15,919 nt of DNA, taken from an uncultured Flavobacteriaceae bacterium (lineage in GTDB: Bacteria; Bacteroidota; Bacteroidia; Flavobacteriales; Flavobacteriaceae). The notes under the pieces are model-generated. The model ran no database searches and had not been told where the DNA came from. It was given only the letters and a program-made list of their open reading frames with translations. Where the stretch lies: NCBI GenBank assembly GCA_913031655.1, contig CAJWFY010000019.1, positions 1-15,919 on the forward strand. The letters are read 5' to 3'. Below, piece after piece: positions 1 to 7,024 of this stretch. The position numbers and the translations under genes were made by a program. The first letter of the stretch is position 1; each line of letters begins with the position of its first letter.

Positions 1-664
1 GAGTCATTATAATTTTATTTAACTCATCTGCAATCCTTTCTCCTGAAATGATTTTAATTCTATCCTTTTCAGAAATAATCCCGCTCAAAGAATCTTCATG
101 AATTTTAAAATTTAACTGACATGAAAACCTAATAGCTCTTAGCATCCTCAAAGGATCATCAGAAAACGTTTTTAATGGATCTAACGGAGTTTTTATTAAA
201 CCATTCTTAAGATCTTCAACTCCATTGAAATTATCAATTAATTTTCCCCAGTTTTTGGAATTCAATCCAACTCCTATGGCATTAATAGTAAAATCTCTTC
301 TGTTTAAGTCATCTTCTAAAGTTCCTAACTCAACTGTTGGGTTTCTACTGGACTTATTATAGCTTTCTTTTCTCGATCCAACAAATTCAACTTCAATGTT
401 ATTGAATTTAAACATGGCTGTTCCAAAATTTTTAAAAATCTTAACTTTTCCTTTTGGATTTAATTTATTTGACACTCTTTTTGCCATATCAATTCCACTT
501 CCAATTACTAACACATCAATATCTTTTGATATGCTTTTATTTAAAAGAAGGTCTCTTACGTATCCTCCTATGACGTAACATTCAATGTTTAATTCGTCAC
601 TACATTTTTTAATAGTTTCAAATATGTCATTGTTTATAGCTTCAAGAATTTTATTGTTAATCAT
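1..664 (-). CDS. cca: CCA tRNA nucleotidyltransferase, 3' part cut by window edge
   Basis: This enzyme adds or repairs the 3'-terminal CCA of tRNAs from CTP and ATP without a template, in the cytoplasm. I translated it by hand: 221 codons are visible and the reading frame runs off base 1. The class II nucleotidyltransferase head is complete: GGYVRD at residues 33-38, the metal-binding DID at 48-50, RRDFTINA at 122-129 and DDPLRMLRAIRF at 169-180, with ERIADEL near the cut end. Bacteroidetes members are usually around 470 residues with a C-terminal HD domain, so roughly half is missing here. The ATG at 662-664 directly follows the TAA of the upstream tsaC (665-667) with no base between, so the two are probably translationally coupled. 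The enzyme could in principle be a related poly(A) polymerase, but the motif set favours a CCA enzyme. Confidence 0.93.
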   Translation of the reverse strand, partial: MINNKILEAINNDIFETIKKCSDELNIECYVIGGYVRDLLLNKSISKDIDVLVIGSGIDMAKRVSNKLNPKGKVKIFKNFGTAMFKFNNIEVEFVGSRKESYNKSSRNPTVELGTLEDDLNRRDFTINAIGVGLNSKNWGKLIDNFNGVEDLKNGLIKTPLDPLKTFSDDPLRMLRAIRFSCQLNFKIHEDSLSGIISEKDRIKIISGERIADELNKIIMT

Positions 665-1207
665 TTATGATCTTAGAGTTATAATTTTACCATTCTCAAC
701 TTTAATAATTGTTGATGGTTTTTCAAGTTTTTGATTTAAACGTAAATTTACTTTATAATCCACTTGATCCAAAATTTCTTTCTTAATATCATTAAATAAC
801 AAAGGAAAGTCTTCACCCGAAATATTAACTGATGTTGAAATAATAGGTTTGTCTAATTTTCTTAAAAGCTCAATACAAAATTCATCTTTAGGTATTCGTA
901 TTGCAATCGATTTAGGGAAAGTGCTAAGATTTTTTACGTTTTGATAAATTACTGAAACAGGAAAATTTTTATTTTTTAGATAATTTTTTATTTTGTTAGT
1001 AGTTGTAACATACCTATCACACATTTTAAAATCACTCATTAGGCATATGAATGGTTCTGAACGATTTCTTTTTTTAATCTTATAGATTATATTAATTGCT
1101 TTTTTATTAGTTGCATCACATCCAATTGCCCATATTGTATCTGAGGGGTAAATAAGAATTCCTCCTTTATTTAAACAGTTAAGAGCTTTTTCGATCTCTA
1201 AAATCAT
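665..1207 (-). CDS. tsaC: Threonylcarbamoyl-AMP synthase (TsaC/Sua5/YrdC family)
   Basis: It makes threonylcarbamoyl-AMP from threonine, bicarbonate and ATP, the first step of the t6A37 modification of ANN-decoding tRNAs. The 180-residue protein is a single YrdC domain, like E. coli TsaC and without the extra C-terminal domain of Sua5. Visible family motifs are YPSDTIWAIGCDA at 20-32, the KxR motif (KKR 45-47), the SxN motif (SVN 126-128 inside STSVNISG) and PST at 164-166. The usual PGPxT stretch is degenerate here (NFPVSVIY at 81-88). The gene lies 14 bases after dapD and abuts cca, giving a small run with two tRNA maturation enzymes. The related YciO subgroup is an alternative, but the intact KxR and SxN motifs argue for the tRNA enzyme. 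Confidence 0.9.
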   Translation of the reverse strand: MILEIEKALNCLNKGGILIYPSDTIWAIGCDATNKKAINIIYKIKKRNRSEPFICLMSDFKMCDRYVTTTNKIKNYLKNKNFPVSVIYQNVKNLSTFPKSIAIRIPKDEFCIELLRKLDKPIISTSVNISGEDFPLLFNDIKKEILDQVDYKVNLRLNQKLEKPSTIIKVENGKIITLRS

Positions 1208-1221
1208 AAATTATATAAGAT

Positions 1222-2028
1222 TCAGGCTGATACTTTATATTCTCTTAAGGCATTGTTAAGAGAAGTTTTTTTATCAGTACTTTCTTTTCTTTTCCCAATT
1301 ATTAGTGCACACGGTACTTGATAATCACCTGCAGAAAAGCTTTTTGTATAAGATCCAGGTATAACTACTGACCTGCTAGGAACTTCACCCTTATATTCAA
1401 TAGGATTTTTTCCAGTAACATCAATTATCTTTGTAGAGGCAGTTAAAACAACATTCGCCCCTAAAACAGCCTCTTTGCATACTTTAACTCCTTCTACTAC
1501 AATGCATCTAGAGCCTATAAAAGCATTATCTTCAATTATAACCGGAGCAGCTTGTAAAGGTTCTAATACGCCTCCAATTCCAACACCTCCACTTATATGA
1601 ACGTTTTTTCCTATTTGAGCACAGCTTCCAACAGTTGCCCATGTATCAACCATGGTCCCTTCATCAATATAGGCTCCAATATTAACATAACTAGGCATTA
1701 AAATAACTCCTCTACTAATGTAGGCTCCTTTTCTAGCAACAGCATGTGGAACTACTCGAATTCCTTTTTCTGCATAATTTTTTTTCAACGGAATTTTATC
1801 ATGAAACTCTAATGGTCCCATTTCAATAGTTTTCATTTTTTGTATTGGAAAGTATAATACAACTGCTTTTTTCACCCATTCATTAACTAACCAGCCATTA
1901 TTTGTAGGTTCCGCAACCCTTAGAATACCATTATCTAAATCTTCAATAACGGCATGAATAGCCTTTATAGTATTCTCTTTTTTTAAAAGAGATTTATCAT
2001 TCCAAGCTGCTTCAATTATTTCTCTCAT
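1222..2028 (-). CDS. dapD: Tetrahydrodipicolinate N-succinyltransferase
   Basis: It transfers succinyl from succinyl-CoA to tetrahydrodipicolinate in the succinylase branch of the diaminopimelate/lysine pathway, feeding lysine and peptidoglycan. The 268 residues match the usual length (about 274 in E. coli). After an N-terminal helical part the left-handed beta-helix runs from about 92 to 215, with RVVPHAVARKGAYIS at 91-105, MPSYVNIGAYIDEGTMVD at 111-128 and the signature VGSCAQIGKNVHISGG nearby, then GIGGVLEPLQ at 150-159. These stretches are nearly identical to the E. coli enzyme in memory. The ATG at 2026-2028 is the first gene of the leftward dapD-tsaC-cca run and has a Bacteroidetes-type -7 box 11 bases upstream. 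The stop is TGA. Confidence 0.96.
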   Translation of the reverse strand: MREIIEAAWNDKSLLKKENTIKAIHAVIEDLDNGILRVAEPTNNGWLVNEWVKKAVVLYFPIQKMKTIEMGPLEFHDKIPLKKNYAEKGIRVVPHAVARKGAYISRGVILMPSYVNIGAYIDEGTMVDTWATVGSCAQIGKNVHISGGVGIGGVLEPLQAAPVIIEDNAFIGSRCIVVEGVKVCKEAVLGANVVLTASTKIIDVTGKNPIEYKGEVPSRSVVIPGSYTKSFSAGDYQVPCALIIGKRKESTDKKTSLNNALREYKVSA

Positions 2029-2039
2029 AACATTTTTTT

Positions 2040-2047
2040 CAAATATA
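2040..2047 (-). promoter_or_regulatory. Candidate -7 promoter box for dapD
   Basis: Read on the minus strand this is TATATTTG, a match to the Bacteroidetes TAnnTTTG -7 element, ending 11 bases before the dapD ATG. A clear -33 TTG at the expected 17-23 base distance is not visible, so the call rests on the -7 box and its place in the divergent gap. Confidence 0.5.
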
Positions 2048-2099
2048 CGCTCTAATTAATAAATAGTTTTAGAAATTTTATCCTTAATTATTAATCATT

Positions 2100-2107
2100 T
2101 AACTTTG
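2100..2107 (+). promoter_or_regulatory. Candidate -7 promoter box for ruvX-def-mazG
   Basis: TAACTTTG matches the Bacteroidetes TAnnTTTG -7 element and ends four bases before the ruvX ATG at 2112. If it is used, transcription would begin at or within a base or two of the start codon, giving a leaderless or nearly leaderless mRNA. No good -33 TTG is visible upstream (only a TTT around 2076-2078). Confidence 0.5.
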
Positions 2108-2111
2108 TTGG

Positions 2112-2522
2112 ATGGGTAAAATAATTGCAATCGATTATGGATTAAAAAGAATAGGATTAGCTATTACTGATGAGCTTAATATTATTGCATCTTCATTAGA
2201 AACAGTCCTTAATAGTGAAATAATACTTTTTTTAAAAAATATTTTAAAAAACGAATCAATAGATACATTTGTGATTGGAAAACCGGTTCAAAAAAATAAT
2301 AATCCATCACAAATTGAAAATGATATTTTGATTTTTATTAAAAAAATAAATAAAGAGTTTCCCTCCGTAAAAGTTGAAAGGCAAGACGAAAGATTTACTT
2401 CATTAATTGCTAAAAGAACTATTTTAAGCAGCGGAGTAAATAAAAGTAAAAGACAAAATAAAATGTTGGTAGATAAAGTCAGTGCCACTATAATCCTTCA
2501 ATCATTTTTAGAAAATAAATAA
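2112..2522 (+). CDS. ruvX: RuvX/YqgF-family Holliday junction resolvase-like protein
   Basis: YqgF/RuvX proteins have an RNase H-like fold. They are linked to 16S rRNA 5'-end maturation in E. coli and proposed as Holliday junction nucleases. At 136 residues the protein has the usual family length (138 in E. coli). Motifs: AIDYG at 6-10 with the acidic D8, VIGKP at 54-58, DERFTS at 92-97 with E93, and a C-terminal VDKVSATIIL (120-129) with D121, which together supply the three expected acidic active-site residues. It is the first gene of a plus-strand run, followed one base later by def. Which of the two proposed activities matters here cannot be told from sequence. Confidence 0.92.
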   Translation: MGKIIAIDYGLKRIGLAITDELNIIASSLETVLNSEIILFLKNILKNESIDTFVIGKPVQKNNNPSQIENDILIFIKKINKEFPSVKVERQDERFTSLIAKRTILSSGVNKSKRQNKMLVDKVSATIILQSFLENK

Positions 2523-2523
2523 T

Positions 2524-3099
2524 ATGATTTTACCAATTTTAGCATATGGAGATCCGGTTTTAAGAAATAAATGCATTTATATTAATAGAAATAATGAAGA
2601 TCTTAAATCTTTAATTAAAAACATGTGGGATACAATGTATTCTGCTAATGGAGTAGGTTTAGCAGCTCCTCAAATTGGTGAATCATTAAGATTGTTTATT
2701 GTAGATGCCTCTCCCTTTTCTAAAGACGAAGAACTTAGTTTAGAAGAAAGAAAAAAGGTTTCACTGTTTAAAAAAGTTTTTATTAACCCTGAAATAGTTT
2801 GGTCTTCAAATGACTTTAATAGTTTTAATGAAGGTTGTCTAAGTATACCAGATGTTAGAGAAGATATTTTAAGGGAGAATGAGATTGAAATTCATTTTAA
2901 AAACGAAAAATTTGAAAATAAAATTTTGAAATTAAATGGTTTATGTGCCAGAGTAGTTCAACATGAATTTGATCACATTGAAGGAATACTATTTACGGAT
3001 AAGTTAAGTTCTTTTAAAAAGAAAATATTAAAAGGAAAATTAAATAATATTACAAAAGGAAAAATTAATACAGATTATTTAATGAATTTCCCCATCTAA
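2524..3099 (+). CDS. def: Peptide deformylase
   Basis: It removes the formyl group from the N-terminal formyl-methionine of nascent proteins at the ribosome. All three metal-site motifs are intact: GVGLAAPQIG at 43-52, EGCLS at 103-107 with ligand C105, and QHEFDH at 146-151 with ligands H147 and H151 and the general base E148. At 191 residues it is slightly longer than the E. coli enzyme (169), mainly through an insert at about 64-82 (SKDEELSLEERKK) that I recall as typical of Bacteroidetes deformylases. It starts one base after the ruvX stop and ends three bases before mazG, so co-transcription is very likely. Confidence 0.96.
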   Translation: MILPILAYGDPVLRNKCIYINRNNEDLKSLIKNMWDTMYSANGVGLAAPQIGESLRLFIVDASPFSKDEELSLEERKKVSLFKKVFINPEIVWSSNDFNSFNEGCLSIPDVREDILRENEIEIHFKNEKFENKILKLNGLCARVVQHEFDHIEGILFTDKLSSFKKKILKGKLNNITKGKINTDYLMNFPI

Positions 3100-3102
3100 A
3101 TA

Positions 3103-3873
3103 ATGAATAATAAACAAATACAATTAGATTCTATAAGTCAGTTAATTGATGTGATGGATGAGTTAAGAGTGAAATGTCCCTGGGATCAAAAACAAACTTT
3201 TGAAAGTTTAAAGTCATTAACAATAGAGGAAACTTTTGAGTTAGCTGAAGCTATTTCAGAAAATAACATTGATGAAATTAAAAATGAGTTAGGCGATTTA
3301 TTACTTCATATTATATTTTATTCAAAAATAGCTAGTGAAACAAAGCTTTTTGATATATCTGATGTTGCAAAAAGTATTACTAAAAAATTAATATTTAGAC
3401 ATCCTCATGTTTACGGAGACTTGAAAGATATTGATGAAAATCAGGTTAAAAATAATTGGGAAAAATTAAAATTAAAGGAGGGTAGAAAAAGTATTTTAGA
3501 GGGTGTCCCAAAAACATTGCCATCTTTTATTAAATCAATGAGAATTCAAGAAAAAGTCTCCAATGCTGGTTTTGACTGGGTTAGTCGTAAAGAGGCTAAA
3601 AACAAAATTACAGAAGAATTTTATGAACTTGAAGAAGAGGTGAGGTCAGGTAATCTAGAAAATATTGAATCTGAACTTGGTGACTTAATATTTTCAGTAA
3701 TAAATTATGGAAAATTTTTGGGAGTTAATCCAGATAATGCATTAGAAAAAACAAACAAAAAATTCACTAAAAGATTCATGCTTTTAGAAAATAAATTAAA
3801 AAAAGATGGAAAAACTCTTAGCGATACGAGTAAAGACGAATTAATTGATTATTGGGAAAAATTAAAAAAATAA
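3103..3873 (+). CDS. mazG: Nucleoside triphosphate pyrophosphohydrolase MazG
   Basis: MazG hydrolyses (d)NTPs to the monophosphate and pyrophosphate, which clears non-canonical nucleotides. In E. coli it also influences ppGpp levels. The 256-residue protein has the two-domain layout of E. coli MazG (263 residues). The first domain carries CPWD at 25-28, EETFE at 42-46 and ELGD at 62-65, followed by RHPHVYGD at 99-106. The second repeats the pattern with EEFYE at 171-175 and ELGD at 191-194, supplying the EExxE and ExxD magnesium ligands. It is last in the plus-strand run. Its TAA (3871-3873) touches the stop of the convergent DUF349 gene. I see no gene between def and mazG, where I recall a DUF5606 gene in many flavobacteria. 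Confidence 0.95.
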   Translation: MNNKQIQLDSISQLIDVMDELRVKCPWDQKQTFESLKSLTIEETFELAEAISENNIDEIKNELGDLLLHIIFYSKIASETKLFDISDVAKSITKKLIFRHPHVYGDLKDIDENQVKNNWEKLKLKEGRKSILEGVPKTLPSFIKSMRIQEKVSNAGFDWVSRKEAKNKITEEFYELEEEVRSGNLENIESELGDLIFSVINYGKFLGVNPDNALEKTNKKFTKRFMLLENKLKKDGKTLSDTSKDELIDYWEKLKK

Positions 3874-3886
3874 TTACTTTTTTAAT
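3861..3886. terminator. A/T-only inverted repeat over the mazG/DUF349 convergent stops
   Basis: ATTAAAAAA at 3861-3869 pairs with TTTTTTAAT at 3878-3886 across an eight-base loop holding both stop codons. Each strand ends the repeat in a T-rich run, so it could act as a bidirectional terminator for two genes with no intergenic space. The stem has no G/C pair and would be weak, and in DNA this AT-rich such repeats arise by chance. Confidence 0.35.
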
Positions 3887-5271
3887 ATATTTTTTTGTTG
3901 AATTAAAGTTTCAATTTCAATTTTTTTACTTTGAATTTCATTTCGAGACTTATCTAACATCTTATTTTCTTTTAATTTATCATTAAAAAAAGAAATATTA
4001 TTTTCCAGTAAGGTTAATTCTTTTTTTAATATTTCTAATTTTTTATTTAAAGTGTTAATTTCTGAATCTTTTTGGGACTGATTCATAGATCCAATTTTAA
4101 TTTTTAATAATTTCTCTATCGAATCTTTTTCTGTTAAACCACTTTTTATAAAAACTTTTTTAACTCTTTTATTAAATTCAATTTCATTTCCTGAACTTAT
4201 GTTACCAGTTTTTTTCCAATCTTCTATTAAAATATTTATATCATCTTTTTTATCAAAGTTTTCGATTTTTTTTAATATTTTAATTTGCTCTTCTTCATTT
4301 TTAATTAATTCTTTAGATTTAAGTGTTTTAATCTCATGAATTTTTTTAAAAAATTCATCACAAATTGATTTGAATAATTTCCAATTTTTTTCATTTACCT
4401 TATAAGGAATTGGTTTTATTGTTTTCCAGTTTTTTTGTAAAATTATAATTTCCTTCTTATTTTTTTCTAAATTTTCACTTGAATCTAAACTCTCTGCTTT
4501 TTTAATAATTGACTCTTGCTTATTGATATTTTCTTTATATGTTTTTTTTAAATTTTTGAAGTATTCGTTTTTTTTAGAATAAAATAATCTAATTATATTT
4601 TTATAATTAGACCAATATTTTTTTTTCTCTTTTGTAGGAATTGGTCCTGATATTTCAATTTCACTTTTAATCCGATCAAATGATTTTATTTTTGTTTGCC
4701 ATTCCTTTGTCGAATTATCTTCCTTTTGAATTAAATTCTGAATTTCATTTAATAAATTTATTTTTTTTAAATAATTATCATTTATAATTGAATCTCTATT
4801 TTTATCGAACTCCTTTTTGTTTTCTAATATCTGTTCCCCAACTGAGTAAAACTTCTCTTTTAATTTTATTTCATCTTCTTTTTTTGTTGGTCCTATTTCA
4901 AATTTCCATTTTTTATTTAATCTTTCGAAATATTTAGTTGCCCTTATTTTATCCTCAATATCTATTAATTTTTTGGCTTGTTCTATTGTTTCTTTTTTTT
5001 GTTCTAAATTATATTTAACGTCAATTTCTTTAAATTTTCTATTTAAGTGTAAGTAGTCATAAAAATTTTTTATGTGATGTTGAAAAGTATTCCAAAGAAT
5101 TACATTGTCTGCCCTTGGAACAGCACCCGTTTTAAACCATTGATTTTGGATGTCTTTAAAACCTAAATATTTTTCATTCATTTTCATATCTAAATTAATA
5201 AGCTCTTTTAATTTATTTATTAGATCCTTTTTTATTTTAAGGTTTTTTGATAAATCAATGTTTTTATCCAA
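3874..5271 (-). CDS. DUF349 repeat protein, lysine-rich and coiled-coil
   Basis: The molecular function of DUF349 proteins is not established. The 465 residues hold about five tandem DUF349-like helical repeats at roughly 14-75, 87-150, 167-237, 245-312 and 319-378. They are marked by a Trp and a Gly/Pro turn: W45/G49/P52, W122/G127/P128, G209/P212 (Trp replaced by Ile205), W282/P287/P289 and W352/G356. A likely coiled coil follows at about 395-460. No signal peptide or membrane segment is seen, so it is probably cytoplasmic. Lysine makes up about one residue in five (98 by hand count). The start is a TTG at 5269-5271: the only in-frame codons between it and the upstream TAA are ATA/AAA/ATT types, and the next ATG (residue 29) would cut into repeat 1. 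Family members I remember from Bacteroidetes are longer, with an acidic N-terminal region that is absent here. It is last in the aroE operon, 33 bases after aroE. Confidence 0.85.
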   Translation of the reverse strand: MDKNIDLSKNLKIKKDLINKLKELINLDMKMNEKYLGFKDIQNQWFKTGAVPRADNVILWNTFQHHIKNFYDYLHLNRKFKEIDVKYNLEQKKETIEQAKKLIDIEDKIRATKYFERLNKKWKFEIGPTKKEDEIKLKEKFYSVGEQILENKKEFDKNRDSIINDNYLKKINLLNEIQNLIQKEDNSTKEWQTKIKSFDRIKSEIEISGPIPTKEKKKYWSNYKNIIRLFYSKKNEYFKNLKKTYKENINKQESIIKKAESLDSSENLEKNKKEIIILQKNWKTIKPIPYKVNEKNWKLFKSICDEFFKKIHEIKTLKSKELIKNEEEQIKILKKIENFDKKDDINILIEDWKKTGNISSGNEIEFNKRVKKVFIKSGLTEKDSIEKLLKIKIGSMNQSQKDSEINTLNKKLEILKKELTLLENNISFFNDKLKENKMLDKSRNEIQSKKIEIETLIQQKNILKK

Positions 5272-5304
5272 AATTTTAATTTTTATTTAAGTTATTTTTT
5301 TTAT

Positions 5305-6048
5305 TTAATTATTCCAAATTTTCCAACTTTCTTCTGCTTGTATTTCTAACATTCTTAATCCGTTTATTGTAATTGCTCCCTTTTTTTTTGACTTTCTTAA
5401 AAATGTTGTTTCATCTGGATTATATATTAAGTCATAACAAATATGTTTTTTAGTAAGATATTTATATGGAATATCAGGATAATTTTCAATATCAGGATAT
5501 GTGCCTAAAGGAGTAGTGTTAATGATTATTTGGTACTCTTTTATTAAGTCTGAGTCAATTTCTAGGTATGTTAAGTCTCCTTTTTTTTTATTTCTTGATA
5601 TTTTTTTAGATTCAATATTTAATTTTTTTAATCCATATTCTATTGCTTTTGAAGCTCCACCTGTTCCTAAAATTAGAGCTTTTTTACAATTTGAATTTAT
5701 GTGTGGTCTTAGCGTATTTATAAAACCGATAAAGTCTGTGTTATAGCCAGTTAAAGTTTTGTCTTTATTAATCTTAATTGTATTAATTGCTCCTATTAAT
5801 TTCGCATTATCTTCGATTTCGTCTAGGTAACTCAGTACTTGTTCTTTATAAGGAATAGTAATATTTAATCCTTTTAAATCGTTTTCTTTTAGGATACTAA
5901 CTAGGTCTTTGATATTATTTAAATCAAAATTTTTATATGTACAGTTCTGTATTTTATTTTTTTTAAACTTTTCAGTAAAATATTTTTCAGAAAAAGAATA
6001 GCTAATGCTTTTTCCTACTAGTCCATATGTTTTTTGTTCTTCTGACAT
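5305..6048 (-). CDS. aroE: Shikimate dehydrogenase
   Basis: It reduces 3-dehydroshikimate to shikimate with NADPH in the aromatic amino acid pathway. The 247-residue protein keeps the full motif series: SxS-type shikimate-binding SYSFS at 16-20, NITIPYK at 62-68 with catalytic K68, GAINT at 86-90, GYNTD at 101-105 with catalytic D105, the cofactor loop GTGGA at 128-132, SRNKK as the NRT-like phosphate-binding region, NTTPLG, and a C-terminal NGLRMLEIQAEESW block. It is somewhat short next to E. coli AroE (272). The ATG at 6046-6048 lies inside the end of the upstream DUF368 gene, a 47-base overlap. No other in-frame start codon occurs before the SYSFS motif, so the overlap is real unless the neighbour's frame is wrong. 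Confidence 0.95.
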   Translation of the reverse strand: MSEEQKTYGLVGKSISYSFSEKYFTEKFKKNKIQNCTYKNFDLNNIKDLVSILKENDLKGLNITIPYKEQVLSYLDEIEDNAKLIGAINTIKINKDKTLTGYNTDFIGFINTLRPHINSNCKKALILGTGGASKAIEYGLKKLNIESKKISRNKKKGDLTYLEIDSDLIKEYQIIINTTPLGTYPDIENYPDIPYKYLTKKHICYDLIYNPDETTFLRKSKKKGAITINGLRMLEIQAEESWKIWNN

Positions 6049-7024
6049 TTTTTTCTAAAAATAATACTATAAATAAACCGATTATTATCCAAAGAATAGC
6101 AATATATGTAGACGTTTCTGTAAAGTCTGGAAGATATTTTAAAAAATCATTTGAGAATATTGATTTATTAATTGAACTCTTGTTTAAATTTAAATTATTT
6201 GTTATCATTTTCCAAGGCCAAACAATTAATAAGGAGCCTGTTACAAAACCTATGATTAATTGATTTATAATTTCATTATACTTTTTAATTAAAACACTTA
6301 ATAACTTTGAAAGGAATATAAGTCCCACAAGAGACCCTAAAGTAAAAACTATTAGTATTTGTAATAAATTTAAATCGTGTTGAAATGAACTATTTAAATT
6401 TATAAAATTATATAAGGTTTCATATAGTGCATTTACAGAATCTATTAGTAATAACTTGTAATTGCCAAGAAGAATTAAAAGGAAAGATCCTGATATTCCT
6501 GGGACTATCATTCCGCAGATACTTATAAATCCACAGAAAAAAACAAATACAAGGTTTTGATTTTCATCTGTTGGATTAGAAATACTTAATAATAAACCTA
6601 TACTAAATCCAGAAATCAAAAACATTAATGTTTTAAAATCCCAATTTTTATTGTTTTTGATTAAAATCATTAAAGATGCAATGATCATTCCGTAAAAAAT
6701 TGACCAAACATTTAATTCAGATTGTTTAAAAAAATAATCTAATATTTTCGATGTACTGAAATAACTAACGATAATTCCAAATAGAATAGTTAAAATAAAA
6801 AATCCATTATGTTTAGCGTTAAATTCTTTTAAATCTCCTCTTAATATCATGACAAATGATTTGAGATTTAAGGTTTTTAATGACTCAATCATTTCATGAT
6901 AAAAGCCGGTTATTAAAGCTACTAAACCACCAGAAATACCTGGTAATTTGTTAGCTGTACCCATAAACACTGCTTTTAGAAATAGAAATATAAAATCTTT
7001 TCTATTTCTATTTTTATTGAACAT
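6002..7024 (-). CDS. DUF368 (PopT-type) membrane protein, diverged copy
   Basis: DUF368 proteins are polytopic inner-membrane proteins. Members such as Vibrio cholerae PopT are reported undecaprenyl-phosphate translocases that return the lipid carrier to the cytoplasmic face. This 340-residue copy has the two internal half-repeat signatures, PGISGG at 28-33 and PGISG at 175-179, each followed by a hydrophobic stretch and a G-x-Y, with about eight or more hydrophobic segments. In front of the first motif it reads ANKLPG, where its neighbour has the more usual ADIIPG: Asn25 replaces the conserved Asp. It begins 11 bases inside the end of the other DUF368 gene. Its C-terminal tail, rich in Lys/Arg and ending RTKNIWTSRKKH, is encoded within the start of aroE. 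The two copies probably arose by tandem duplication. Substrate assignment is inferred from the family only. Confidence 0.88.
   Translation of the reverse strand: MFNKNRNRKDFIFLFLKAVFMGTANKLPGISGGLVALITGFYHEMIESLKTLNLKSFVMILRGDLKEFNAKHNGFFILTILFGIIVSYFSTSKILDYFFKQSELNVWSIFYGMIIASLMILIKNNKNWDFKTLMFLISGFSIGLLLSISNPTDENQNLVFVFFCGFISICGMIVPGISGSFLLILLGNYKLLLIDSVNALYETLYNFINLNSSFQHDLNLLQILIVFTLGSLVGLIFLSKLLSVLIKKYNEIINQLIIGFVTGSLLIVWPWKMITNNLNLNKSSINKSIFSNDFLKYLPDFTETSTYIAILWIIIGLFIVLFLEKNVRRTKNIWTSRKKH

Noticed and set aside
396..578. Plus-strand open frame of 60 codons at the left edge
   Set aside because: It lies antisense to cca, whose class II nucleotidyltransferase motifs are clear in the minus frame.
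2288..2488. Minus-strand open frame of 66 codons inside ruvX
   Set aside because: The hydrophobic translation is the antisense shadow of the RuvX frame; no independent motif or promoter.
5501..5746. Plus-strand open frame of 81 codons
   Set aside because: Antisense to aroE, across its NADP-binding region; no own signals.
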